In this document: positions 11,640 to 21,476 of the stretch, piece after piece
How positions within the stretch are numbered: the stretch's first letter is position 1
Layout: every line of letters starts with the position of its first letter
NCBI RefSeq assembly: GCF_025370935.1
Contig: NC_133495.1
Span: forward strand, 6,219,880 to 6,283,879
Length of the DNA stretch: 64,000 nucleotides
Origin: Choristoneura fumiferana
Taxonomy: Eukaryota > Arthropoda > Insecta > Lepidoptera > Tortricidae
Direction of reading: 5' to 3'
Translations under genes and position numbers: made by a program
Notes under the pieces: generated by a model
The model's database searches: none
Told to the model about the DNA's origin: nothing
Seen by the model: only the letters and a program-made list of their open reading frames with translations

Positions 11640-11920
11640 TTTTGCAGACTGTACTTTTTGTTGACTGTACGTGCATTGTCATCTAAACTACATATCCGTA
11701 CCGAATTTCAAGTCGGTACTATTAACCGTTGTGGAGTTCCCTCCTGCAGAGACGATCCTGGCAGGACCACCAAAATGTCACTACCAGATTATTGTATTGT
11801 TACCAAATTTACATAAGTATACCAAATTTCAAGTCAATCAAACCATTGCAAGTAGGTCAAATTAAGCTTCCAAGATTTGACCCAAACAAACAAATAAAAA
11901 AGTCGTTTAACAAACAGGGC
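11640..11920 (+). repeat. Dispersed repeat with CAAATTTCAAGTCAAT blocks
   Basis: The segment has TTTTTGTTGACTGTACGTGCATTGTC followed by two ACCAAATTTCAAGTC-type blocks and CACTACCAGATTATTGTATTG. The same order of blocks occurs at 45350-45620, and a related fragment lies at 53900-53990. It is non-coding; both copies probably derive from one transposon family whose class I cannot name. Confidence 0.6.
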
Positions 11921-11922
11921 CA

Positions 11923-12611
11923 GGGGCCTACCACGCTCTCTTAATACGATTCAGTTTAGGCTCTAAACTGAACTGCATCGCTATTTCGTACCACGACGTT
12001 ACTTTTGCGATTCAGTTCAAGCACGGTTCAGCGACAGCTATACAGCATACACTTCAAGCGGTTTTCGTACCATGACGCTAACTTGAGTGGGAATTGAATC
12101 GCTTCAGTGTCAAATTTAGCGATTCAGTATAAGTTACCATTCTGTCAATTCTTTTGGAATTTTAAGTGTTTTACTTGGAATATTTTAAATTTCAAGAACT
12201 TTTAAACTTTTATTCAAGTCTTATAACTTTTCATAGACATTGTGCTTCTTAACTCCTCATTGATCAAACTAATTTTTCAGTGAGAAAAGACTTGTGGATT
12301 ACTGACAGCGTTAACATTTTATTTGTAATCAACACAACGGTTGCTAAGAACACGGAATGACATAGAGTTATGGTTTTCCAAAATAAAGAGGTTTTAGTAT
12401 ACAATATTTGGTTTGCATATAGCGGCATCCCTTTCGCGACTTAGCGTTTCAGTTTCGGACCAGAGACAATATGGGTCTTTCATTCACTTGTAAACCATTG
12501 AGACTCAGCTCTGAGAAATAAACGTCGTGGTACCAATTTCGACAATAGTTTAGGTGCTAAATTGAACTGCTCTGCGTTTGGATCGTTTATGAAAAGATCA
12601 TGGTAGGCCCC
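11923..12611. mobile_element. 689-bp element with GGGGCCTACCA inverted ends
   Basis: The left end GGGGCCTACCACG and right end ATGGTAGGCCCC form short terminal inverted repeats. The interior is repetitive, with several GATTCAGTT and CGTACCACGACG-like words in both orientations. An inverted partial copy lies at 46840-47172, ending in GTGGTAGGCCCC. There is no transposase ORF, so it is presumably non-autonomous. Confidence 0.7.
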
Positions 12612-12724
12612 CAGTTAAGTAAAAGCTTATAAAAAACTAGCTCAGGACAGGGTTTTCTAAAATTAGTAATTTGAAAATTAACTAACATTTAAAGTTTAAT
12701 TGTCTGCATTAAAACCTAATAAAG

Positions 12725-12988
12725 AAATAAAATAAAATAAATATAACGGGACAATTAACACCAATTAACCTAGTCCCAAAGTAAGCTTATAGCAAAGCTT
12801 GTGTTATGGGTACTAAGCAACGGATAAATATAATTATTTAGATAGATACATACTTAAATACATATTAAACACCAAGACCCGAACAAACATTCGTATTTTT
12901 CATACAAATATCTGCCCCGACACGGGAATCGAACCGGGACCTCAAGCTTCGTAGTCAGGTTCTCTAACCACTAGGCCATCTGGTCGTC
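12725..12988 (-). mobile_element. tRNA-derived SINE, family 1
   Basis: Read on the minus strand it starts GACGACCAGATGGCCTAGTG (A-box region), then GGTTCGATTCCCGTGTCGGG (B box). A conserved body and the tail GGACTAGGTTAATTGGTGTT, TGTCCCG and ATAAAT repeats follow. Full-length relatives lie at 52278 and 52568 on the plus strand and a partial one at 31145. Confidence 0.85.
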
Positions 12989-13159
12989 AATGCACTGAAT
13001 TTGCCTAGAAATGCGTTTGAAACTACAACTTTTGCCCACCAGTTACCACCACACCCTGTCCACCCTGTATTAGTTCAAGGGGTTATATTACACTCGTAGT
13101 ACGCAATATTCTATGTTATATTGTGAACCCGACCGCTTCTCCGAGCCATTACATTACAT

Positions 13160-16100
13160 CGTCGTATCCTACGATAAGAGCCACAATTACAAAATGCTCA
13201 CTTTTCAGGAGAAGATTTTTGTGTTTCTTTCAAAATATAAGTAGCGAATTGATAATTTTGCAATTAAATAATGTGTATTAGGGTTCTAGGGTTCTGTTAA
13301 AACAAAATTTATGTTCTTAATGATACATTATAGATAGATTTTGTCTTTAAATCCTTTTTCGTCGGACTAAATGAGTTTTAAAGGGCCATAAGCTACATTG
13401 TGCCTTTTATCGTCGAAAAATTCGAGGCCACAACTACCATTAGGACCAAATTGTAGTTGTTAAAATATTTGCGTTTCAACATTTTTTTAATTTTAGTATT
13501 TTTCTTGTAATACAGAAAGAAGTGGCAAATAAGAAAAATATTTTATTTTTATTTTCTAAGATTTTTTAAATCATAAAGCGTAGGTACGTAGCCACAGTGA
13601 TTCCCTAAAATAAAACAAGTCCCATTTAAGGAAGCATAAGTGAAACTAAAAAAAAATCATACTTAAAATAAATATTTAACTTCTGAAACTCAAAATATTC
13701 TCTACGCTCTTAATATAAAAATAAAATTGCACATTATTATTTACTCAGTCTTCAGTACTCATTGGGGATCTTTCCTTATTCTTTCTCATCGTCTGTATCA
13801 CCCGCAGTAGCAACACCTCTTTTCTCATGAGGTAACGTTGTAAAAAAGTCATGAATCCTTCAGGGTTTTTTTTATTTTATTTTTTGATTGATACAAAGAT
13901 ACTTGTCTTTATTCACTTTTATAGGGTCCGTGCTTGCTTTTGCAATATTTGTAACTAAACTCCTAGTCCCTCTATTCGCCTTTTATTATATAAGTCGTTA
14001 TTGTTTTCTAGTCGTCGCGAAAATCGTAACTAAGTATATTAATTGGTAATAGGGACCAAATATTGGACAGTGTAAGTTAAGAAAATAAAGATTAACTACA
14101 TTTCTTTAAAGACAACGTTTCATTATTTCTTAATGTGGTGAAAGATTTTTTTTGACATTCATAAGTGCTTGTTATAGCCTAAATTGAATAAAGATATTTT
14201 GACTTTGACTGAATATTTACAGACTGTTACCGACAACAATAGCGGGCTTGATGTTTAAGCAAACCAAGTTAATCGCAGCGCAGATTTTTGTCAGAGCTAC
14301 AACACATAAATAGAAGACAAATTGATAAAGACTAAATTTTAAATAAAACTCAGATGCATTAAAAAGCAGTAGCCATCATTGTACAAATTAAATGAAAAAT
14401 AAAATGTTGGTGATATAATTTTGGAAACTTTCCCGGAGTCACACCGAAGTTTTTGTCAACTTGAAAACCTTCAACTTCTCGCTACTAACCTATACCTACT
14501 GAATTATTTTTGCATAATGTCATCGTCGAAGAAAAAATTACGAATAATTTCTTCTCTCTGCATAACTATATCATCTAGAACTTCATCGGTTTCTTTTTGT
14601 TTTCTACAAGGATAAAATTTTCATTCTGACACGGAATTGAGCTAAACTCCAAAATTGTCTTTTAATCATTGCACATTCTACATTTTTGCCAGTTTTTTCA
14701 GGCGAAAACAATTCAGCAGTAGCAGAAAGTTAAACTTTTCAAGTTGAAGAAAACTTCGGTGTTGCTCCTGGAAAGTTTTCAAAATTATATCACCAATATT
14801 TTTTTTCGTTTTATTTAAAATTCGGTCTTCATCAATTTGTCTTCTATTTATGTGTTGTAGCTTTGAAAAAAAATCTGCGATTAATTTGGTTTGTTTCAAC
14901 ATCAAACCCGCTGTTGTTGTCTGTGACGGTCTGTAAATAATAAGAAATACTGAAACGATGTCTTTAAAAAATATGCTTAGGTAATCTTTATTTTCTTAAC
15001 TTATGTACACTGTCTAAAATATGGTCCCGATTGTTAAACAAATAATCTAGATCTTGTTCTTTTCAGGTTCTACTTGAAACTTCTCGTTTTATTTTTTCTG
15101 TAAATAGAAATTAAACAGCACAGGCAAAATATTATTAATAATAAACAGTCACAGAAACCATGCCGAATTTTATAAGAAACATAAGAGAATAATATTCTAG
15201 CCTATTGGCCGACTGACAAGAAATTAGAAGGTAAATAGATATAATAATGCCAAAATATACAGCGAAAAAGGCCTCAAGTGCCATAAGAACCCAAAAATCA
15301 GATATGTAAAATCACACCTTCCAAATAATTATTGTTATCAATAAGCAATTATGTTCATTCTATGAAGCCGAAATGTTAGTAAACTGCCCAAATATATCTT
15401 TAAAAAGCGAATATTTGAGCAATAATTCAACAAAACATAATTCGTACATAGAAAAAGGACACTACCGCAATTGTGGCCACACATTTTCTATACAAATAAA
15501 ATTGAGCTATTACGCGATAGAAGACCGCAGTAGCCGTTCGGGCTTTATTCTAGGTAATATTAACTACTTCATTAAATTGTGTGAATTTCTTCATTAAACT
15601 ATGTAAATATATAAATAAGTAACCTAAAAAATAAATAATACAAAAGTAAACCTAAAATAAGTAATAAACAGAATCAGAATAATGAAAAACTTTATAAATC
15701 AATTTCGCTAAATTTACTTGGTGTTTACTTCTTTTGTTCAGCGCCATCCTTTGTAACTATTTTCATTAGTGTAAGTGCTCGACGATTCGTTTTATGGTTT
15801 TCATTGTCAATTAATGAAAAAATAGATGATCTTACAAATTAAATAAGCATTACGAATGCACGCCACTCTTCCGGCGCTGTCCGCCGAGTACCGCCGAAAC
15901 GGCGCTTGCGCCCCCTCGTCGCACCCGCGTGTCTCCTTTTTGCACGGCGAATAAGGACAGCAGCGTATTTCTGGCTTTACTCCGCGTTAGAAGTGAGACA
16001 TACGTAATTGTGGCTTTTTAAAATTATTTTTTTACTATTTTATAAAAAATATTAAAATTATAATTTTAAGTTATAAACATGTATCTTGATGTGTAGAATT

Positions 16101-16163
16101 CAATTTTACAATAAAAACTAAAAGCCCTTATGGTGATAGTGGCTCTTATCGTAGGATACGACG
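13160..16163. mobile_element. 3.0-kb element with about 25-bp terminal inverted repeats
   Basis: The left end CGTCGTATCCTACG, continuing to AGAGCCAC, is repeated inverted at the right end (GTGGCTCTTATC to GATACGACG), about 25 bp in all. ACAT flanks both sides (13156-13159 and 16164-16167), consistent with a 4-bp target duplication. The interior has a large inverted duplication (14051-15028) and a GC-rich patch at 15865-15960. No intact transposase was recognised; the short ORFs are unassigned. It may be a non-autonomous DNA transposon, or a chance pairing of two separate solo ends. Confidence 0.6.
14051..15028. repeat. Inverted duplication with coding-like arms
   Basis: The left arm starts GGGACCAAATATTGGACAGTG and the right arm ends CACTGTCTAAAATATGGTCCC. 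Matching runs inwards through GTTAAGAAAATAAAGATTA, ACAACAATAGCGGGCTTGATG and CACATAAATAGAAGACAAATTG, to a loop near 14500-14690. The right arm on the minus strand has an open frame of 75 codons (14678-14905) containing KQTKLIADFF and RRQIDEDRIL. The left arm holds the same sequence broken by stops. The left arm also has an insertion of about 80 bp ending TTTTGACTTTGACTG, resembling a LINE tail. Function unknown. Confidence 0.7.
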
Positions 16164-16756
16164 ACATTGACTTAGGATGTTTGCCTCAACTTGAACGGTA
16201 ACACTGTTTATTTAGTTATGTCCAGATATTACAGACGTTGGAAGGATGGCTGCAATATAGGTACAGCGTATTTTTAAATAAACACAACAAACCAAACGCG
16301 TATAATGCAATCAATTTTAAGTTTAGCGTTTAGCATGGCCTGCCAGATCGTACCTACTTAATTAATTTTTGAAAATTATTCGTTGAGCGGAGCAATGTTT
16401 GGCGTACTTATAAATTAGACACGGGAGAGAGAAGTGGATTTCGAAACAAAGTAACGATCATCTAGTGATAGATTGCGTGCTGATTTATTTTAAAAGGAAA
16501 AAAATCGTATTTTTTCAATTTTTTATTACGAGTCTTTGGGGTCTTTACTAACTTCGCTTAAAGTTAACGGCATACTTTACAGTAATACACGCGTATTGGT
16601 CAGTTTACGAGAATATAAATCTTTGCAGCTACTAAATAGAATCTTAATTTAGGTATTCAAGTCTATTGAACAAGATAAGGGACTTATAATCCTGTTTTTT
16701 TAATGTTCTTATGCTGCCACATACTTAGAAAGTGCTTTAGTATATACGCACGAGGT

Positions 16757-16925
16757 TTCCATTTGGAATTTATCACGAGCTTTACGCTGAAAGAAAACAT
16801 CGCGAAGAAACCTACACAAAGCTACAAAGCAATTCATAGGCGTGTGTGTGAAGTTCTCAATGTGCACTGGGTCTGCGTGGGAACTACGGTCCAAGCACTC
16901 TCATACTGGGAAGAACTCTGTGACT
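16757..16925 (+). mobile_element. SINE family 2, 5'-truncated
   Basis: It matches the body of the element at 56083 and 33217: TTGGAATTTATCACGAGCTTTACG, AAGAAACCTACAC, GTGTGTGAAGTTCTCAATGTG, GCACTGGGTCTGCGTGGGAAC. The tRNA-like head and the tail end are missing. The plus-strand ORF over it is accidental. Confidence 0.75.
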
Positions 16926-17356
16926 TGCTGTTATATATATGCTGAGATGTTAGTATATGCGCGTGTTAGGGCGAGAAGGATAGATGAAACCTTTTTCCTT
17001 ATAGGCAATGAGCCTGTAAAAGAAGTGGCAGTCGTAAATAAAAGTAGTAAAGTTCCTTTTTCATGCACACGTGCAAACAGCTGTTATTTTAGGGATCCGT
17101 ATCTTAAAAGGACAAAGGAATCCTAATAGCATTTGCTGACGCCGACACCAATTGTTACAAACTGTAATAGAATCTAATTTTGTAAGGAATTTTTTGTAAT
17201 GCGTTTTGTGGCAATAAATAATTTCCTTATTTCTTTCTTACTTAATAGGATAATTTCGTTATTCATGGAGGTATCAAGTTGAAATAATTATGAAACATTT
17301 AGGGACTACTCATAGCTCTTGGAAGTGTAAAATAAATACGTTTTAGGGTATACGCA

Positions 17357-17577
17357 ATCCATACTAATATACTTAAATGCGAAAGTGTGTGTGTTTGTGT
17401 GTATGTTTGTCCGTGTTTCACGTCGAGACGGAGCGACGGATTGACGTGATTTTTGGATAGTTTATGGACCAGAGAGTGACATAGGCTACTTTTTATCCCG
17501 GGAAAATGCACAGTTCCCGAGGGAACCGCGCGCGATACCCGAATTCCACGCGGGCGAAGGCACGGGCAAAAGCTAGT
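17357..17577 (-). repeat. CCCGCG retroposon tail, inverted
   Basis: Minus-strand copy of the family at 2787: it begins CTAGCTTTTGCCCGTGCCTTCG near 17577 and ends TAAGTATATTAGTATGGAT near 17357. The head differs at the hairpin (GTGCCTTCGCCCGCG), breaking its symmetry. Confidence 0.7.
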
Positions 17578-17732
17578 TAACATAGGTATATAACCTTTAA
17601 CCTCAGCCTTTGTATATTTTCACACATAAACCGGTATGTGTTTTTCTTTTCACTTCTATAAACCTTCGAGCTGTTTTTAGCGTAACATACACACACACAC
17701 AATACAAGCTTTACATCATCACAATCATCATC

Positions 17733-17856
17733 ATCCTTCTCTCAGAATGATAGAGCTTGGGCTGTAGTTCCCACGCGAGCCCAGTGCGGATCGGGAACTA
17801 CACACACACACCAGACATTTTTTTCCTTCACCACAAAGCTAGGTAAATTTAAAATG
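17733..17856 (-). mobile_element. SINE family 2, 3' part
   Basis: Inverted fragment with TTCTCTCAGAATGATAGAGC, TTCCCACGCGAGCCCAGTGC and GGAACTACACACACACACC, then TTCACCACAAAGCT. It matches the 3' half of the full elements at 33217 and 56083. Confidence 0.75.
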
Positions 17857-17977
17857 TAATTTTGTATACCTATGAATTTAAACAAAAACAGAATTTGTTT
17901 TTTAACAAAAATTACACATTATTTTTTACATTTGAGAATGACAAAAATAAGGAATTCTCGAAAAGATCGTCAAGAAA

Positions 17978-18097
17978 CTGGGCCTGTAGCCTGTAGGTAC
18001 TACGAAGTGCAAAATTCGAACTTCGTATCTTGCCGTCACGCTGACGCTTCTATAATAACCTACGACATACGAACTTCAATTTTAGAATTTTGCCCAT
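17978..18097. mobile_element. Palindromic element (TACGAAGT type)
   Basis: It begins TGGGCCTGTAGCC..GGTACTACGAAGTGCAAAATTCG and ends CGAACTTCAATTTTAGAATTTTGCCC, imperfect inverted halves around CCGTCACGCTGACGC. It is related to the elements at 28466 and 34101 and lies only about 50 bp from the donor side of exon 6. Confidence 0.6.
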
Positions 18098-18147
18098 GAA
18101 TGCTTCAGTTCATAAAATTCAGTAACTTTGTTTAGAACCTTGCTTAC

Positions 18148-18340
18148 CATTAGTAGAAACCTGCCGCGCCCTGGCCAGGTCAGCCTTGTTCCCCACCAGC
18201 ACCACGGTCCGCTCCGTGGTAAACAGCTCTCGCGCCAGATAAGCCAGGATCTCTCCAGCCCGCGTGAACGAACTCTTGGCCACCACGGAGTATATCACCA
18301 CGCAAGCGTGAGGCTCGTACGTCGACAGGCAGTTCTCAAC
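18148..18340 (-). CDS. Rgk: RGK GTPase exon 6 (G4 motif NKAD)
   Basis: Residues 439-502 plus the first base of codon 503. The acceptor is CCTGTCTACAG and the donor ACTAATG before GTAAGC. It encodes VENCLSTYEPHACVVIYSVV, the beta-strand and switch-adjacent core of a Ras fold, then SSFTRAGEILAYLARELF and RTVVLVGNKADLARARQVST. NKAD at residues 489-492 is the G4 guanine-specificity motif, fully conserved. YEPHACV.VYSV and LVGNKADLARAR are typical of insect RGK GTPases. The reading frame joins precisely to exons 5 and 7. Confidence 0.95.
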
Positions 18341-19321
18341 CTGTAGACAGGGGTATTCTTTAGAAAGGCTGTTAGCTGATGGTCTTCCTGTGGTCCTAAA
18401 AGGCGGTTAAGGGAGTTGATGTGGGAGTAGGCAGCAGCATTCTCTATTGCCAATGGGTGATTCAGGTGTCGTGAGCAGGATCAGCCCTAACGGATTCACT
18501 TAGTTAAGGGGCTGTTTTACCATCCATTGATTAGTGTTAACTGGCGGTTAGGTGTGATGCCGTCTCTATTTATTTGTTCGAATAGACGGAGACGGCATCA
18601 CATTTAACCGTCGGTTAACGCTAATCAATGGATGGTGAAACAGCCCCTAAGGCTTACTTTTGATCGTACCAGTATTAATGAGATTAACGTTATTTTTTTT
18701 AATGTTGCAAAAATAAGAATCCTTCATTTAAGTTGCCCCTGCCGAACCACCCATAAAAGATTGCCATAAGCACAGCCGCAACACTCTGCAATTAAAAGTG
18801 TGGGGTTTTACAAAAATATGATTGAACGATCCATTATCAATTACTGATGGCGTAGGGTTGGTCTTGCTCTCGTCTCCCGAACCACCCCGTATAGGCTTGC
18901 ATTGAGTCAATTCCCTGGTGACCCTGACCCTGGTGATAATGACCCTGGTGTGGGGGGTAACCTCCCTACCCTGAAATTGACCCAATGCACGGCCATGTTA
19001 ATTACGAACTCTGAACTCCATCCCTGCGGCGTGGAAAGCAGGGGGAAACTATTTTTCCACAAAAGTTGTCAAGAAGATTTGCTACCAATCCTCTGCCAAC
19101 CACCCGCTTTGTTAATAGTGAAGTAACTCAGAAGATTATATTATGCCTTCAGCTAGATTTTAAGATGTAGCGATACTGCCACCGCAACTTAATACAGCAA
19201 ATGTTATGAAGACCAAAAATTTTAACATTATGCTCTCTTATTTTACAAAGACACTAATTAGGTATTGTTACTTTTCACTAGAGCATAGTCAGAAAAGAAC
19301 AGTTGTTTTTCTATTACTAAC
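18341..19321 (-). other. RGK intron between exons 5 and 6
   Basis: A 981-bp intron containing the palindromic MITE at 18507-18649 and otherwise unassigned sequence. The segment 18895-18960 has CCTGGTGACCCTGACCCTGG short tandem words. Confidence 0.7.
18507..18649. mobile_element. Palindromic MITE (AGGGGCTGTTTCACCATCCATTGATTAG type)
   Basis: The two halves are near-perfect inverted copies of about 65 bp. The left half runs from GGGGCTGTTTTACCATCCAT through GATTAGTGTTAACTGGCGG to GATGCCGTCTC. The right half mirrors it, ending ATGGATGGTGAAACAGCCCC. The loop is TATTTATTTGTTCGAATA. It is non-coding, with further copies at 23193 and 39479. Confidence 0.88.
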
Positions 19322-19413
19322 CGACATTTCAGTACTGGGGTGGTCTATAAATATTAGTTCAGACTCTTCGCCGTCCAACAGGACGGACACAGATTTCTCT
19401 CCGAACTCATCAT
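19322..19413 (-). CDS. Rgk: RGK GTPase exon 5 (switch I and atypical G3)
   Basis: Residues 408 (split codon GAT) to 438. The acceptor is CTGTTGTTCCAG and the donor TCG before GTTAGT, in phase 0. It encodes DDEFGEKSVSVLLDGEE, SELIFIDHPSTEMS. In classical Ras proteins the G3 motif is DTAGQE, with the catalytic Gln; here that place holds DHPSTE. The altered G3 and absence of the Gln are defining RGK features and imply little or no Ras-like GTP hydrolysis. The Thr normally found in switch I is also not in a recognisable place. The exon is small, and I located it by matching phase and motif. Confidence 0.93.
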
Positions 19414-20409
19414 CTGGAACAACAGGCATATAGTTCAACACCGTGCCTTTTAATCGGCCTTTTTGTTTATGACATCATCTACCAGTGGCGAAGCATCCAT
19501 AGAGCCCTATTCCCACCGACTTGCCCATATTTACAAATTAGGAATACAGGACATACGTGATTTATGAAAGATGCATCCGATCTTTGCTTCGGCTTTACCA
19601 TGGAAATATCAGACGCTACGCCACTGTCATCTACGTAAACATAGCTCATGGCGGATAATGCTGCAATAATTCTCTTCACCGCAGATGTAAGAGATACATA
19701 AACTGTGAGCAAGTGATACACGTAAATCAGAAAATGAAAAGGCGCCATTTTTCGCTACGAATTTCGTGATCTGGCGGATTTTACGATCGGCCGCCGACGT
19801 ATACATGTTTAGCAACATTTTTGGTAAGTAAAAGGAGCAATCCGACATGCACTACGTAAAATCCTTCCCGACTTTAGGACTGACTTCATTACGTCTTCAA
19901 TGGCCCATCCAGCGTACTCGTACAATAGAGGTCAATGTCTACCTAATTCCAGCCCAATTTTGCCGAGTTTCCCCTCGTCTCATCAATGGGAGAGAAAGAG
20001 TGGCATAATTCGCGCGTGTGGTATGCCTGCCACGTAAGGGTGAGGCACGCCATGATTACACGTCCTGTATTCGACACAGTGTAAGTGATATGGAATGGAG
20101 TGTAAGTAATACAGCTCTATACGCCTAAACTTGACTGGTGTTATGAAATTCTTATTTAGATTGAAAGTGAAAAAATAAAACAAGCAGGGATCTACCAACT
20201 AGTCCGGGAAACCGTCTAGTCCTATGCCGTAATATTCGGATATTCGACATTTTATAATATACTAGATTTTGCATACGACTCCGTTCGCGTAGAAATATGA
20301 AAAATTTGTGTCCTATTCAAAAAAAAAGTCGGTCAAGCCGTTCCGGAGGAGTTTGGTCACAAACTTTGTGACACGAAAATTTTATATATTAAAGAAAAGA
20401 AGATTAGTA

Positions 20410-20528
20410 TAGTCACCAGCATTAATATCTGCCACAGCGGAGCGTGCAAAAATATCTGACACGTCCTTCCACCCCTAGAAATGAGTCGTATGCACGCTTG
20501 TTGTGTCAGATATTGGTGCTGGTGACAG
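20410..20528. mobile_element. TA-flanked MITE (CAGTCACCAGC type)
   Basis: Palindromic element with ends TAGTCACCAGCATTAATATC and ATTGGTGCTGGTGACAG, flanked by TA on both sides. The arms include TCTGCCACAGCGGAGCGTGC on the left and GCACGCTTGTTGTGTCAGAT on the right. Two other copies lie at 21304-21434 and about 55739-55895. Confidence 0.82.
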
Positions 20529-21212
20529 TACTTATTCCAAGCAATAATTGGATCCTGGTGGCAAACTGTCGTTTACTGTGGATTTTAAGAGCGAGGTTTT
20601 TGTTCAGCAGTGGACGTATTCCGGCTAACGATGTATAACGGTGAGACAGAGCATCTGTTTTTCAGTCCACTTCTAAATCACTTAGACAGTGCCGAATAAG
20701 AATCGGATAACATTTATAAATAATTTTGTTTCGGCAATTTTTGTACGTTGCAAATGAGTGTGCTTGTTAATAAATTGAGTATTTATAAGGTTTGGTGGAT
20801 TTAATATCAGGATTTAACAACGAAGGGGATTTAACAAAGAAGGCAGTTTTATTCATAAACGAAAACTAGATGATTAATGTGATTTTTAGCGACAGGCAGA
20901 GGAATACAAGCAAGTCAGTCATCTGTTGATCACCACCAACTGGGTACCCCTCATCTGACATAATCTTGTTTGTTCGAAACTCACTTAGCATAACACGCGT
21001 CGTATAAACTTTTTTAGCAGAATAATTACTTCACATAAACTGCATTTGCCATAAGAATCATTTGGCATAATTATGCATAACAATATCACCGCCCTATTTT
21101 CTCAAGAAAAACCCCACAAACGGTGTGTTTCCACTAGTTCCATTGACAGTACTAAAATAAAGCTCTATAATAGTACTGGCAATGGAACTAATGGGAACAC
21201 AGAAACGAACTG

Positions 21213-21476
21213 CGAGGCTACTCCGAAATTTGAAAATTGAAGTTCGTGTCGTTCCGTCCCTCTGACACTTATACTATTTAATACGAGAGTGAGAGGGACG
21301 GTACAGTCACCAGCATTAATATCTGCCACAGCGGAGCGTGCATAAATATCTGACACGTCCTTCCGGCCCTAGAAATAGAATCGTATCAGATATTTATGCA
21401 CGCTTGTTGTGTCAGATATTGGTGCTGGTGACTGTACGATACGAATTTCGATTTTCGAATATCGGAGCAGGCCCTC
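21213..21476. mobile_element. Palindromic element interrupted by a nested MITE
   Basis: The outer element begins GCGAGGCTACTCCGAAATTTG and ends CGAATATCGGAGCAGGCC. It carries GACACTTATACTATTTAATACG and GAGAGTGAGAGGGACGG as in the copies at 34101 and 28466. The 131-bp MITE at 21304-21434 splits it between GGACGG and CGATACG. Confidence 0.8.
21304..21434. mobile_element. TA-flanked MITE nested in another element
   Basis: It runs from CAGTCACCAGCATTAATATC to GGTGCTGGTGACTG and is bounded by TA on each side. Related uninterrupted elements read GGTACGATAC across the insertion point, so the empty site is known and the insertion duplicated TA (or GTAC, which cannot be told apart here). TA duplication with CAGT-type ends suggests Tc1/mariner-type mobilisation (inference). 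Confidence 0.88.

Larger units (their letters stand above)
11002..18147 (-). other. RGK intron between exons 6 and 7
   Basis: About 7.1 kb with no recognisable host coding sequence. It contains a GTC-rich repeat (11640-11920), a GGGGCCTACCA element (11923-12611), a SINE (12725-12988), a 3.0-kb TIR element (13160-16163), SINE fragments (16757-16925, 17733-17856), a retroposon tail (17357-17577) and a palindromic element (17978-18097). A G homopolymer of 13 is at 11236-11248. Confidence 0.75.
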
